DNA of 64,000 bases from Mycolicibacterium hassiacum DSM 44199 (GCF_900603025.1 NZ_LR026975.1:496001-560000), one strand, 5' to 3'; counted from the stretch's first letter, positions 17,136-25,220 are shown. The notes: generated from the sequence alone by a model not told the origin. Program-made: numbers and translations.

Positions 17136-17975
17136 GTGAACTTTCCCGTACAGCAGCAGCCGCCGCCCGGGGTGCAGAGCCGCATGGATCCGGTGCCCGA
17201 CTGCGGCGAGACCACCTACCGCGGATCGGGGCGGCTGGTCGGCAAGCGCGCCGTCATCACCGGCGGTGACAGCGGTATCGGGCGCGCGGTGGCCATCGCG
17301 TACGCGCGCGAGGGCGCCGACGTGCTGATCGCCTATCTCGACGAGCACGACGACGCCGCCGAGGTCCAGCGGTATGTCGAGGACTCCGGGCGCCGGTGCG
17401 TGCTGGTGCCGGGAGACCTCTCCGACCCGGCACACTGCCGGTTCGTGATCGAACGGGCGGTCGACGAGTTGGGCGGCATCGACGTCCTGGTCAGCAACGC
17501 CGCGTACCAGATGAGCCATGACGATCTCGACGAGATCTCCGATGAGGAATGGGATTACACGTTCCGGCTGAACGTCGGCGCGTATTTCTATCTGGTGAAG
17601 GCCGCGATCCCCCATATGGGCCCGGGTTCGTCGATCATCGGCAGCTCGTCGGTGAACTCCGATATGCCCAACCCGAAGCTGGCGCCGTACGCGGCCACCA
17701 AGGCGGCGATCGCCAACTTCTCGGCAAGCCTGGCCGAGCTGTTGGGGGAGAAGGGGATTCGCGCCAACAGCGTCGCGCCCGGCCCCATCTGGACACCGTT
17801 GATCCCGTCGACCATGCCACCGGAGAAGGTGGAGAAGTTCGGCCAGAACACCCCGCTGGGCCGGGCCGGACAACCCGCCGAGCTCGCACCCGTCTACGTG
17901 ATGCTCGCCTCCGACGAGGCCAGCTATGTCACCGGCGCCCGGGTCGCGGTGACCGGCGGGCGGCCGATCCTCTGA
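17136..17975 (+). CDS. YghA-like short-chain dehydrogenase (general-stress SDR)
   Basis: 279-residue SDR of the YghA/YdaD type, NAD(P)-dependent. The N-terminal extension QQQPPPGVQSRMDPVPDCGE is diagnostic for the subgroup, followed by the nucleotide motif TGGDSGIG, the catalytic serine in IIGSSSV, YAATKAA and the family segment GRAGQPAELAPVY. Relatives act as aldehyde/glyoxal reductases or stress dehydrogenases; the substrate here is not known. I chose GTG 17136 because GAGAGG lies nine bases upstream and homologues begin at about this residue; ATG 17115 would add seven residues. A short hairpin repeat follows directly after the stop. Confidence 0.88.
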   Translation: MNFPVQQQPPPGVQSRMDPVPDCGETTYRGSGRLVGKRAVITGGDSGIGRAVAIAYAREGADVLIAYLDEHDDAAEVQRYVEDSGRRCVLVPGDLSDPAHCRFVIERAVDELGGIDVLVSNAAYQMSHDDLDEISDEEWDYTFRLNVGAYFYLVKAAIPHMGPGSSIIGSSSVNSDMPNPKLAPYAATKAAIANFSASLAELLGEKGIRANSVAPGPIWTPLIPSTMPPEKVEKFGQNTPLGRAGQPAELAPVYVMLASDEASYVTGARVAVTGGRPIL

Positions 17976-17983
17976 GCGTCGCC

Positions 17984-18037
17984 GAGTGTGCGGTGTTGTG
18001 CGCGACTCGCCGGGCGGGTGTACGAAACCGCACACTC
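17984..18037. repeat. Hairpin repeat with 11-base arms, copy 1
   Basis: GAGTGTGCGGT (17984-17994) and its exact reverse complement ACCGCACACTC (18027-18037) enclose 32 bases. A similar, more degenerate element lies at about 19064-19124 on the other side of the DUF559-type gene. Short CGAGTGTGCG palindromic elements of this kind are common between genes in rapidly growing mycobacteria. It may also terminate the upstream SDR transcript. Confidence 0.55.
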
Positions 18038-18140
18038 ACCACGTTTTCGGGCATCCGCGAGCGATCAACGCCGCACCCACGCGGTCGATAAGCGTTTGCG
18101 GGTCGTTGTGCAGCATGCTGCTGGTCACCCGGATGTCGTC

Positions 18141-18908
18141 CTATCCGAGCCGCGGCAGCAACCAGTACCGGTCGACGTCGGCGTTGCGCTGCCGCGGATC
18201 GGTCCAGTGGTGAGCGCCGTCGAAGTCGACGCCGACCAGGTACTCCAACCACCCCATGTCAAGGCGCGCGACCACTCGGCCGAACTCGTCGTACACCCGG
18301 ATCTGCGTCTGTGGTCGGGGGAATCCGGCCTGAACCAGAGTCAGCCGCGTCAACGATTCGTACGGCGATTCGGCGCCCCCGTCGACCAGTTCCAGCGTCT
18401 GACGCAGCCGGCGCAGTCCACGCACTCCCGGATGGCGTTGCGCGACCGCTTCGATGTCGGCGACGGTGAGACCGGTGGCGTTCAGCAGGGCGTCGATCCG
18501 TTGTACCCCCTCGGCGAGGGGCAACCGTCGGCCGAGATCGAAGGCGGTGCGCGCCGGCGTCGTCATCGCCATACCCGCGCGCAGTTCGGTCTCGTCCGGC
18601 AGCAGCGTGTCGGTGTGCACGGTGATCAGCGGTGGCGGTCGCCGGTTGTCATGCACCAACTCGGGAACAGTCTCCGAATCGATCCATCTGGCGTTGTGCA
18701 TGACCGCCGCCGACAGTCCGGCGAGGACTCCCCGCCGGCGTGACCACAGCCACGCTCCGCGGCTGCGTTCGCTCGCGGTCGGTTCGGCGCCGCGCGGAAT
18801 CCAGAACCCGGGATACAAGGGTGTGTAGAAGCGCCGCAACTCGCGACGGGTGAGAAGCCCGGCGCCGATGGCCTCGGTGCCGCGGAACGGCCAGCTGAGT
18901 TGGTCCAT
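18141..18908 (-). CDS. DUF559/AbiEi-like endonuclease-fold protein, C-terminus cut by TAG
   Basis: 255 residues as annotated. Relatives combine an N-terminal AbiEi-like winged-helix region (RFYTPLYPGFWIPRG, AVMHNARWI) with a C-terminal PD-(D/E)XK-like DUF559 domain (ESPYESLTRLTLVQAGF, DMGWLEYLVGVDFDGAHHW, NADVDRYWLL). The TAG at 18141 stands where relatives have a tryptophan (PELGW). The frame continues beyond it for 34 family-like residues (IRVTSSMLHNDPQTLIDRV) to TGA at 18036, so a TGG-to-TAG mutation has probably clipped the last strand and helix of the nuclease fold. It starts at ATG 18908; longer open frames upstream are repeat sequence. Its function is not established. Confidence 0.75.
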   Translation of the reverse strand: MDQLSWPFRGTEAIGAGLLTRRELRRFYTPLYPGFWIPRGAEPTASERSRGAWLWSRRRGVLAGLSAAVMHNARWIDSETVPELVHDNRRPPPLITVHTDTLLPDETELRAGMAMTTPARTAFDLGRRLPLAEGVQRIDALLNATGLTVADIEAVAQRHPGVRGLRRLRQTLELVDGGAESPYESLTRLTLVQAGFPRPQTQIRVYDEFGRVVARLDMGWLEYLVGVDFDGAHHWTDPRQRNADVDRYWLLPRLG

Positions 18909-19063
18909 GCGCCAACGGTCGCGACGCACCACGACAAGTCTGGGCCGCTGCGCGGAGTTGTCCACAGGCAGGTCGGCCGTTCGCGAATGTGTGGATGAGT
19001 ACGCCCGGACGGCGTGTCGAGTGCGACACTGCACGCTCGCGACGGCGCGGGGAGCTGACGCTC

Positions 19064-19124
19064 GCGACTGTGCGAATCGGTACCCGCCGTCGGCGTGTCC
19101 CGGACGAATCCGCACACTCGGCGC
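19064..19124. repeat. Hairpin repeat, degenerate copy 2
   Basis: An imperfect inverted repeat built of CGACTGTGCG and CCGCACACTCG, related to the element at 17984-18037. It sits between the DUF559-type gene and the aldehyde dehydrogenase gene. Confidence 0.4.
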
Positions 19125-19141
19125 ACGAAAGGCAGGAACCG

Positions 19142-20683
19142 TCAGGCGAACCGGACGCCTTGTGCCAGAGGCAATTCCGACGAGTAGTTGATCGTGTTGG
19201 TCGCCCGGCGCATATTGGCCTTCCAGGCGTCCGAGCCCGACTCCCGGCCGCCGCCGGTGTGCTTCTCGCCGCCGAACGCCCCGCCGATCTCGGCGCCGGA
19301 GGTACCGATGTTGACGTTGACGATGCCGCAGTCCGAACCGTCGGCGGCCATGAACCGTTCCGCCTCGCGGATGTCGGTGGTGAAAATCGACGACGAAAGA
19401 CCCTGCGGTACAGCGTTGTTCAGCGCAATAGCCTCGTCGAGGTCCTCATAGGTCAACACGTAGAGGATCGGTGCGAACGTCTCGGCGTGCACGATCGCGG
19501 TCTGCGCGGGCATCCGCACCACCGCCGGCGCAACGTAGTACGCACCGTCGACACCCATGTCCTGTCTCTCCCCGCCGATCACCTCGCCGCCGTCGGCGCG
19601 CGCCCGATCGAGCGCGCGCACCATCTCCCGGTAGGCCGTCTCGTGGATCAACGGGCCCAGCAGTGTGCCCTCGGCGAACGGATCACCGATCGGCAGCTGC
19701 CGAAACGCCGACACCACCCGCTCGACGACCCCGTCGGCCACCGATGTGTGCACGATCAGCCGGCGCAGCGTGGTGCACCGTTGACCCGCCGTGCCGGCGG
19801 CGGCGAACACGATCGCCCGCACCGCCAGGTCCGGATCGGCCGACGGCGTCACGATCGCGGCATTGTTGCCGCCCAATTCCAGCAGCACCTTGCCGAACCG
19901 CTGCGCGACGCGCGGACCCACCTGCCGGCCCATCCGCACCGAACCGGTCGCGCTGAGCAGCGCCACGCGCGGGTCGTCCACCAGGCGTTCGCCGACCTCG
20001 TGACCGCCCAGCAGCACCCGGCTGACGTCACCGGGCGCCCCTACGTCGTCGGCCGCGCGGGCGATCAGCGCCTGACAGGCCAACGCGGTCAGCGGCGTCA
20101 GCTCCGACGGTTTCCACACCACCGGGTCGCCGCACACCAACGCGACGGCCGCGTTCCAGGACCACACCGCGACCGGAAAGTTGAACGCGGTGATGACGCC
20201 GACGACCCCGAGCGGATGCCAGGTCTCCATCAGACGGTGACCCGGCCGCTCCGAGGCGATGGTCCTGCCGTACAGCTGTCGGGAGAGCCCGACGGCGAAC
20301 TGGCAGATATCGATCATCTCCTGCACTTCACCCAGTGCCTCGGAGGTGATCTTGCCCGCCTCCAGGGTCACCAGCGTCGCCAGATCGCGCTTGTGCGCCA
20401 CCAGCAGTTCACCCAGCCGCCCGACCAGCGCACCGCGCACCGGGGCGGGTGTGGTGCGCCACGCCGTGAACGCCTGGGCCGCAGCGGCGATCGCGGCGTC
20501 GGTGTCGGCGGGCGATGACTCCGGCACCGAGAACAACACATCGCCGGTGATCGGGGTCCCGGCGGGCAGCCCGTGGGCGCCCGGAGCGCCGAGGGGCACG
20601 TCGGCGCCGACCGCCCGCAGGGCGGCCTGTGCGCGGGCGCGCAGTTCGTCGACGCCGGGAAGGATGACCGGTGACGCCGCCAT
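19142..20683 (-). CDS. pcd: L-alpha-aminoadipate-6-semialdehyde (piperideine-6-carboxylate) dehydrogenase
   Basis: 513-residue aldehyde dehydrogenase of the antiquitin/AMADH type. It oxidises alpha-aminoadipate semialdehyde, the product of lysine aminotransferase, to L-2-aminoadipate with NAD+. Motifs are AFNFPVAVWSWN, the catalytic glutamate in LLELGGNNAAIV, the catalytic cysteine in GTAGQRCTTLRR and the C-terminal GGAFGGEKHTGGGRESGSD. I chose the ATG at 20683 (MAASPVILPG); the upstream frame is Arg-rich and overlaps the divergent lrp promoter. It lies next to lrp and lat, as in M. tuberculosis Rv3290c-Rv3293, so the three serve lysine degradation. Confidence 0.92.
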   Translation of the reverse strand: MAASPVILPGVDELRARAQAALRAVGADVPLGAPGAHGLPAGTPITGDVLFSVPESSPADTDAAIAAAAQAFTAWRTTPAPVRGALVGRLGELLVAHKRDLATLVTLEAGKITSEALGEVQEMIDICQFAVGLSRQLYGRTIASERPGHRLMETWHPLGVVGVITAFNFPVAVWSWNAAVALVCGDPVVWKPSELTPLTALACQALIARAADDVGAPGDVSRVLLGGHEVGERLVDDPRVALLSATGSVRMGRQVGPRVAQRFGKVLLELGGNNAAIVTPSADPDLAVRAIVFAAAGTAGQRCTTLRRLIVHTSVADGVVERVVSAFRQLPIGDPFAEGTLLGPLIHETAYREMVRALDRARADGGEVIGGERQDMGVDGAYYVAPAVVRMPAQTAIVHAETFAPILYVLTYEDLDEAIALNNAVPQGLSSSIFTTDIREAERFMAADGSDCGIVNVNIGTSGAEIGGAFGGEKHTGGGRESGSDAWKANMRRATNTINYSSELPLAQGVRFA

Positions 20684-20790
20684 GGGGCCATGATCCCGCT
20701 TTCCGCCGCCGCCGGACGCGACTTGCGCGACTCCGATTCGCAGGGCGTTCCGCCCGATGCGCCGCCGGTCCGCCTCGGTTGTTGCTGCGA

Positions 20791-20796
20791 TAGTCT
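20791..20796 (+). promoter_or_regulatory. -10 box of a leaderless promoter (lrp)
   Basis: TAGTCT is followed by six bases and the ATG at 20803. No ribosome site is present between them, which fits a leaderless transcript. Confidence 0.5.
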
Positions 20797-20802
20797 CCGC
20801 GC

Positions 20803-21258
20803 ATGGGCGCCGACGAGCTCGACGACATCGACCGGACCCTGCTGCGTGAGCTGGTGGCCGACGGCCGTGCAACGCTGGCGCATCTGGCGTCCACCGCGGG
20901 CCTGTCGGTGTCGGCCGTTCAGTCGCGGGTCCGGCGCCTGGAAGCGAGGGGCGTGATCACCGGCTACACCGCGCTGATCAACCCCGAGCTGGTCGGCCAA
21001 CAGCTGTCGGCGTACGTCGCGATCACCCCGCTGGACCCCTCACAGCCGGATGACGCTCCGGCGCGACTGGAGCAGATCCCGGAGATCGAATCCTGCTCGT
21101 CGGTCGCGGGGGAGGACAGCTACGTGTTGCTGGTCCGGGTCGCCTCGGCGCGGGCGCTGGAGGAACTGCTGCAGCGCATCCGGACGACGGCCAATGTGAA
21201 GACCCGCAGCACGATCATCCTGCAGACGTTCTTCGCCGATCGGCGCTACGTGCCGTAG
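20803..21258 (+). CDS. lrpA: Lrp/AsnC-family transcriptional regulator
   Basis: 151-residue feast/famine regulator. The N-terminal half is a helix-turn-helix (LDDIDRTLLRELVADGRATL, then LSVSAVQSRVRRLEARGVI) and the C-terminal half is the RAM ligand/oligomer domain (AYVAITPLD, ESCSSVAGEDSYVLLVRV). It lies between pcd (divergent) and lat (downstream, same strand), the order of Rv3291c-Rv3290c, where the regulator controls lat in response to amino acids. Translation probably starts directly at the 5' end of the mRNA. Confidence 0.9.
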   Translation: MGADELDDIDRTLLRELVADGRATLAHLASTAGLSVSAVQSRVRRLEARGVITGYTALINPELVGQQLSAYVAITPLDPSQPDDAPARLEQIPEIESCSSVAGEDSYVLLVRVASARALEELLQRIRTTANVKTRSTIILQTFFADRRYVP

Positions 21259-21336
21259 CCGCCGCAGCCTGATGGGGCACCGGTCGCCGCCCGCCCGTGA
21301 CGCAGTAAACATCCGCTGTTCGGCCCCAGATCTTCA

Positions 21337-21355
21337 GGAAAATTTCCGATAGAAT
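21337..21355 (+). promoter_or_regulatory. Leaderless promoter of lat with an AT-rich dyad
   Basis: TAGAAT (21350-21355) stands six bases before the ATG at 21362, and no ribosome site is visible. Directly upstream, GGAAAATTTCC (21337-21347) is a GC-bracketed AT core of the kind bound by Lrp proteins. Control of lat by the upstream lrpA through this dyad is inference. Confidence 0.45.
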
Positions 21356-21361
21356 ATCGAT

Positions 21362-22705
21362 ATGACTGCGGTTTCGTCGGCCAACAGGCAGCGGCGGTCC
21401 GCACAGATCTCACCCCGAGACGTTCACGACGTTCTCGGCCGGTGGATGCTGGCCGACGGGTTCGACTTCGTGCTCGACCTGGAGCGCTCCCGGGGCAGCT
21501 ACCTGGTCGACGCCCGCGACGGCAGCCGCTACCTGGACATGTTCTCGTTCTACGCCTCCTCGGCGCTCGGTATGAACCACCCCGCGCTGGCCGAGGATGC
21601 CGGGTTCCGTGCCGAGCTCCTGCAGGCCGCCCTCGCCAAGCCGAGCAACTCCGAGATCTACAGCGTGCCGATGGCCCGATTCGTCGAAACCATCGTGCGG
21701 GTGCTCGGGGATCCGCAGCTGCCGCACCTGTTCTTCATCGACGGCGGCGGGCTCGCGGTCGAGAACGCGTTGAAGGTGGCATTCGACTGGAAGAGCCGAT
21801 ACAACGAGGCACGCGGCATCGATCCGGCCCTCGGCACCCGGGTGCTGCACCTGCGCGGCGCCTTCCACGGCCGCACCGGCTACACGATGTCGCTGACCAA
21901 CACCGACCCGGTCAAGACCGCCCGGTTCCCCACCTTCGACTGGCCGCGGATCGACGCGCCGTACCTGCGTCCCGGCCTGAACGACTCCGACATGGACGCT
22001 CTCGAGTCCGAGGCGCTCGATCAGGCGCGCGCAGCGTTTCAGGCGTACCCCCACGACATCGCCTGCTTCATCGCCGAACCCATCCAGGGCGAGGGCGGTG
22101 ACCGGCATTTCCGACCGCAGTTCTTCGCCGCGATGCGCCGGCTGTGCGACGAACACGATGCGCTGCTGATCTTCGACGAGGTTCAGACCGGCTGCGGCCT
22201 GACCGGAACCGCCTGGGCCTACCGGCAATTGGGCGTCGAACCGGACGTGGTGGCGTTCGGCAAGAAGACCCAGGTGTGCGGCATCATGGCCGGCCGGCGT
22301 GTCGACGAGGTGCGGGACAACGTCTTCGCCGTCAGTTCCCGACTCAACTCCACCTGGGGTGGCAACCTCGCCGACATGGTGCGTGCCCGCCGCATCCTGG
22401 AGGTGATCGAGTCCGACGACCTCATCACGCGGGCCCGCGACACCGGTCGCCACCTGCTGCGCCGGCTGACCGCGCTCGCCGAGGAGTTTCCCGACCGGGT
22501 GCTCGATGTGCGCGGACGCGGACTGATGTGCGCGTTCAGCCTGCCCACCACCGGGGAGCGCGACGAGCTGCTGCGCCGGCTGTGGGAGCGTCGCGTGATC
22601 ATGCTGCCCAGCGGCACCACCAGCATCCGGTTCCGCCCGGCGCTGACCGTGTCGTGCACCGAGATCGACGCCGCGATCGACGCCATCCGCGACGCCCTGA
22701 GCTGA
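21362..22705 (+). CDS. lat: L-lysine epsilon-aminotransferase
   Basis: 447-residue class III PLP aminotransferase. It moves the epsilon amino group of lysine to 2-oxoglutarate, giving aminoadipate semialdehyde, which the nearby pcd product oxidises. Motifs are the N-terminal RSRGSYLVDARDGSRYLDMF-like substrate region (core GSYLVDARDG), GAFHGRTGYTMSLTN, the PLP-ring aspartate in LLIFDEVQTGCG and the Schiff-base lysine in AFGKKTQVCG. Length matches the mycobacterial enzyme, which is strongly induced in starvation in M. tuberculosis. The gene ends six bases from the convergent Mrr-like gene. Confidence 0.95.
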   Translation: MTAVSSANRQRRSAQISPRDVHDVLGRWMLADGFDFVLDLERSRGSYLVDARDGSRYLDMFSFYASSALGMNHPALAEDAGFRAELLQAALAKPSNSEIYSVPMARFVETIVRVLGDPQLPHLFFIDGGGLAVENALKVAFDWKSRYNEARGIDPALGTRVLHLRGAFHGRTGYTMSLTNTDPVKTARFPTFDWPRIDAPYLRPGLNDSDMDALESEALDQARAAFQAYPHDIACFIAEPIQGEGGDRHFRPQFFAAMRRLCDEHDALLIFDEVQTGCGLTGTAWAYRQLGVEPDVVAFGKKTQVCGIMAGRRVDEVRDNVFAVSSRLNSTWGGNLADMVRARRILEVIESDDLITRARDTGRHLLRRLTALAEEFPDRVLDVRGRGLMCAFSLPTTGERDELLRRLWERRVIMLPSGTTSIRFRPALTVSCTEIDAAIDAIRDALS

Positions 22706-22711
22706 CCGGTG

Positions 22712-23269
22712 TCAGCCGTCCGGCACATCCGGTGCGGTGAGCCGCCGGATGGTCGCGCGCAGCCGCGGCAGATCCGCGCCCCCGACCAGTTCACATCCGT
22801 GCAGCTGTGCCAGTTTCCTTGCCGCAGGGGTGAAGTCGTGGTTAGTCACCACCATCGTCCGGGTGCAGTCCTGCATCGGAGCGCCGGCGACCACCTGTTG
22901 CACCGCTGCGGCGCCGACCGGTCGCGACTGACGTTTGCACTGGATCGCCAGCCGATGCGGGCGCCTGCCCACGATGATGTCCACGCCCCAGTCGCCGGTG
23001 AGCGACGTCATGGTCACCGGGTTGCCGGTGGATCGGGCGATCCGGGCGACGTAGTCCTCGAACTCGGTGCCCGACATCGCGTTCGTCGGGTCTTCGCGCG
23101 CGGTCGGGGTGCGCATCGCGGCGACCGCGGCCGCGAGGAACCGGGGCGCACTCGCCAGCACGATGGGGGCGAGCACTGCGATGGCGAGGCCGGCTGCCGG
23201 TCCGGCGCCCGCCAGCCAGGCCGCCGCGCCGGCCGCACCCGCGATCACCAACCGCCATCCGATCCGCAC
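22712..23269 (-). CDS. Membrane-anchored Mrr-like restriction endonuclease-fold protein
   Basis: About 185 residues. The N-terminal 50 residues are two hydrophobic segments (WRLVIAGAAGAAAWLAGAG and GLAIAVLAPIVLASA), and the rest is an Mrr_cat PD-(D/E)XK nuclease domain: the glutamate in GTEFEDYVARIA, the aspartate in GDWGVDIIVG and the QCK signature in AIQCKRQSRPVG. All catalytic residues are present. Membrane-bound Mrr-like proteins may act on incoming or modified DNA; the role here is inferred. The start is uncertain: I took GTG 23269 because the longer frame overlaps the divergent PAS-ANTAR promoter. Confidence 0.75.
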   Translation of the reverse strand: MRIGWRLVIAGAAGAAAWLAGAGPAAGLAIAVLAPIVLASAPRFLAAAVAAMRTPTAREDPTNAMSGTEFEDYVARIARSTGNPVTMTSLTGDWGVDIIVGRRPHRLAIQCKRQSRPVGAAAVQQVVAGAPMQDCTRTMVVTNHDFTPAARKLAQLHGCELVGGADLPRLRATIRRLTAPDVPDG

Positions 23270-23373
23270 GCCGCGGATGCTACGACCGGCCCCCGACTCA
23301 CCGGCGCCACCTGGGTCCCTGTCCGAAATCGAACGCTCATCGCTATCCCCATCCCGAAGCGTCGAAGTGCGAT

Positions 23374-23379
23374 TAGGCT
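23374..23379 (+). promoter_or_regulatory. -10 box of a leaderless promoter (PAS-ANTAR gene)
   Basis: TAGGCT followed by six bases and the ATG at 23386, without a ribosome site. Confidence 0.5.
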
Positions 23380-23385
23380 GGCGAT

Positions 23386-24063
23386 ATGTCCGATGAGCTG
23401 GCCGGATACGGCGCACAGTCGCCGTTGGAGTACGCCCTGGCCGGCGGCGAGCCCCAGCGAGTCGGTTCCTTCACGTTCTACTTCGCCGACGAGCGGTGGG
23501 AGTGGTCGCCGCAGGTGGCCCGGATGCACGGCTTTGAGCCGGGGACGGTGGAGCCGACCACCGAGCTGGTGCTGTCGCACAAGCATCCGGACGACTACCG
23601 GCAGGTCGCGGCCACCCTCGACGAGATCCGGCGCACCTCGGGTGCCTTCTCCACCCGGCACCGCATCATCGACACCCGCGGCGAGGTCCACCACGTGGTC
23701 GTGGTCGGGGATCGGATCGTCGATGCCGACGGCACGGTGATCGGCACACACGGCTTCTATGTGGACGTCACGCCGTCGCTCGATCAGCAACAGCAGGAGA
23801 TGGTGACCGAGGCGGTCGCCGAGATCGCCGAGGCTCGCGCGGTGATCGAACAGGCCAAGGGCATGCTGATGCTGATCTACCGGATCAGTGCCGATTCGGC
23901 CTTCGAGCTGCTCAAGTGGCGCTCCCAGGAAACCAACACCAAGCTGCGGCTGCTGGCGCAGCAGATCGTGCGGGACTTCGCCGAGTCGACCCACGACGAG
24001 ATTCCCCCGCGTGAGGTGTACGACCGGCTGTTGCTCACCGCCCACCAACGCATAGCGCACTGA
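23386..24063 (+). CDS. PAS-ANTAR RNA-binding signalling protein
   Basis: 225 residues. Residues 20-130 form a PAS fold (GSFTFYFADERWEWSPQVAR, HPDDYRQV, FSTRHRIIDTRGEVHHVVVV, GTVIGTHGFYVDVTP). A glutamine-rich linker leads to a C-terminal ANTAR domain (ARAVIEQAKGMLMLIYRIS, AFELLKWRSQETNTKLR). ANTAR proteins bind paired hairpins in nascent mRNA and prevent transcription termination; the PAS part would sense a small ligand, redox state or light. It stands just upstream of the SigF island, but whether it belongs to that circuit is not shown by the sequence. Confidence 0.88.
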   Translation: MSDELAGYGAQSPLEYALAGGEPQRVGSFTFYFADERWEWSPQVARMHGFEPGTVEPTTELVLSHKHPDDYRQVAATLDEIRRTSGAFSTRHRIIDTRGEVHHVVVVGDRIVDADGTVIGTHGFYVDVTPSLDQQQQEMVTEAVAEIAEARAVIEQAKGMLMLIYRISADSAFELLKWRSQETNTKLRLLAQQIVRDFAESTHDEIPPREVYDRLLLTAHQRIAH

Positions 24064-24107
24064 TCCGGACGGCGGGATCACCGGGTGGCTCCTCTCGGCG
24101 ACCGGCC

Positions 24108-24132
24108 GTTTCCCCTGCATCTCGGCGGGGTA
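24108..24132 (+). promoter_or_regulatory. SigF-type promoter of usfY
   Basis: GTTT (24108-24111), a 16-base spacer and GGGTA (24128-24132) match the mycobacterial SigF consensus GTTT-N15-17-GGGTA. It lies 40 bases upstream of the usfY ATG. Confidence 0.7.
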
Positions 24133-24172
24133 GTTCTTCCAGCAGGTTTGACGATGCCGAGAGAGGAGCGCC

Positions 24173-24481
24173 ATGAAGAGCCCCAAGGATCCCGTTGATC
24201 ATGCAAGGACCACTCGACCGCACGCCGGCGAGACGATGAAGGACACCAAGAACCTGCCGGGTCTGGTGCTGTTGGGTGTGGCACTGGTGAGTTTCGTGGG
24301 CGCGCTGGCCGCGTTCGGTGCCGGACACCCTGACGTCGGGACCACGCTGGCCGTGATCGCGGCCGTCCTGATGGTCGTTTCGCTGGGTTGGCTGGTCATC
24401 GAACACATGCGGGTGCGACGCATCGAAGAGCGGTGGTATCAGGAGCATCCCGATGCCCAGCGCCAGCGGCCGAGCAGCTGA
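24173..24481 (+). CDS. usfY: UsfY family small membrane protein
   Basis: 102-residue protein with two predicted membrane helices (LPGLVLLGVALVSFVGALAA and TTLAVIAAVLMVVSLGWLVI) and a basic, charged C-terminus (HMRVRRIEERWYQEHP). It resembles UsfY, encoded just upstream of the usfX-sigF pair in mycobacteria and of unknown function. The ATG at 24173 follows AGAGAGGAG; an internal ATG at residue 22 is possible. A SigF-type promoter precedes it, and a strong hairpin terminator follows. Confidence 0.82.
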   Translation: MKSPKDPVDHARTTRPHAGETMKDTKNLPGLVLLGVALVSFVGALAAFGAGHPDVGTTLAVIAAVLMVVSLGWLVIEHMRVRRIEERWYQEHPDAQRQRPSS

Positions 24482-24532
24482 CTCGGGTCGGCCGCCTCAG
24501 CATCTTGACGGCGTCTTGATCAGTGAAAGACA

Positions 24533-24564
24533 GCAGGTCCCAGCCGATTCCGGCTGGGACCTGC
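24533..24564. terminator. Hairpin terminator between convergent usfY and csbD
   Basis: GCAGGTCCCAGCCG and its exact reverse complement CGGCTGGGACCTGC form a 14-bp stem with a 4-base loop (ATTC). No T-run follows, as usual in mycobacteria. It serves genes arriving from both sides. Confidence 0.75.
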
Positions 24565-24580
24565 CGCCGTGCGGGTAGGG

Positions 24581-24817
24581 TTACTGTTCGGTCTTCTGGC
24601 GCTGCTCGGCGGCTTTCGCCCCGGCCCGCGCCGACTCTGCCTCGGCTTCCTTACGAGCGGCGTCGCGCTGCGCGTCGGCCTTGTCCTGCTGAGCCTTGCC
24701 CTCGCGGACCATGTCGTCACGGCCGGTCACCGTACCGACGGCTTCCTTGGCTTTACCCTTGACGTCCTCGACGACGCCCTTGACGCCCTCTGCGGGACCA
24801 CTGTTCTTGTCGGTCAT
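24581..24817 (-). CDS. CsbD-family general stress protein
   Basis: 78-residue hydrophilic protein of the CsbD family. The family core GVKGVVEDVKGKAKEAVGTV lies near the N-terminus, followed by an unusually charged Ala/Glu/Lys/Arg-rich tail that should form one long helix (DAQRDAARKEAEAESARAG). CsbD proteins are abundant under sigma-B-type stress, but their molecular role is unknown. The ATG at 24817 has GAAAGG upstream; the frame further upstream is not family-like. A SigF-like promoter lies about 75 bases ahead. Confidence 0.88.
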   Translation of the reverse strand: MTDKNSGPAEGVKGVVEDVKGKAKEAVGTVTGRDDMVREGKAQQDKADAQRDAARKEAEAESARAGAKAAEQRQKTEQ

Positions 24818-24889
24818 GACTACCTTTCGCGTTATGGCGGTGGGCCCGGTGCGGCCACCGTCCCGGCCCTCTGTGGAGCTCACTCAGGA

Positions 24890-24915
24890 ATGCCCGGTCG
24901 TGGCCGCCGCTAAAC
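24890..24915 (-). promoter_or_regulatory. Candidate SigF-type promoter of csbD
   Basis: On the minus strand GTTT, 16 bases and GGGCAT: one mismatch from the GGGTA(T) -10. The gene type and the neighbouring SigF promoters support it. Confidence 0.45.
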
Positions 24916-24985
24916 GCACCGCGTCGCTCGATTGATTGCCTGACTGTAACGAGAACCATTAGTGGCCAAGGGCTTTCGACTTCTG

Positions 24986-25186
24986 TCAGTCTGTGGGAAT
25001 CCCGTCGTCGGGATCGAGCTCGACCACCTGGATCTGGTCCTGCCAGTCGGCGTCGGGCACCTCCAGATCGGGTGCTGACGGTGGCACGGCGGAGTCCTCC
25101 TCATCGAGGACCTCCTCGATGAGAGGGCGTTGCTGCTCGGCGGCGTCGGCGGCAGGGACATCGTCGAAAACCTCGTCTTGGGGCAT
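24986..25186 (-). CDS. Small acidic hypothetical protein
   Basis: 66 residues, strongly acidic (MPQDEVFDDVPAADAAEQQR, EEVLDEEDSAVPP, VVELDPDDGIPTD), with no membrane segment, cysteine or recognised domain. The ATG at 25186 lies nine bases after a good SigF-type -10, so the message is almost leaderless; this decides the start over longer upstream frames. It probably belongs to the SigF stress set. Function unknown. Confidence 0.65.
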   Translation of the reverse strand: MPQDEVFDDVPAADAAEQQRPLIEEVLDEEDSAVPPSAPDLEVPDADWQDQIQVVELDPDDGIPTD

Positions 25187-25195
25187 GGCGGCGGG

Positions 25196-25220
25196 GTACC
25201 CGCGGCCCGATCGGCGAAAC
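25196..25220 (-). promoter_or_regulatory. SigF-type promoter of the small acidic protein gene
   Basis: On the minus strand GTTT (25217-25220), 15 bases and GGGTAC (25196-25201), ending nine bases before the ATG at 25186. Confidence 0.6.
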
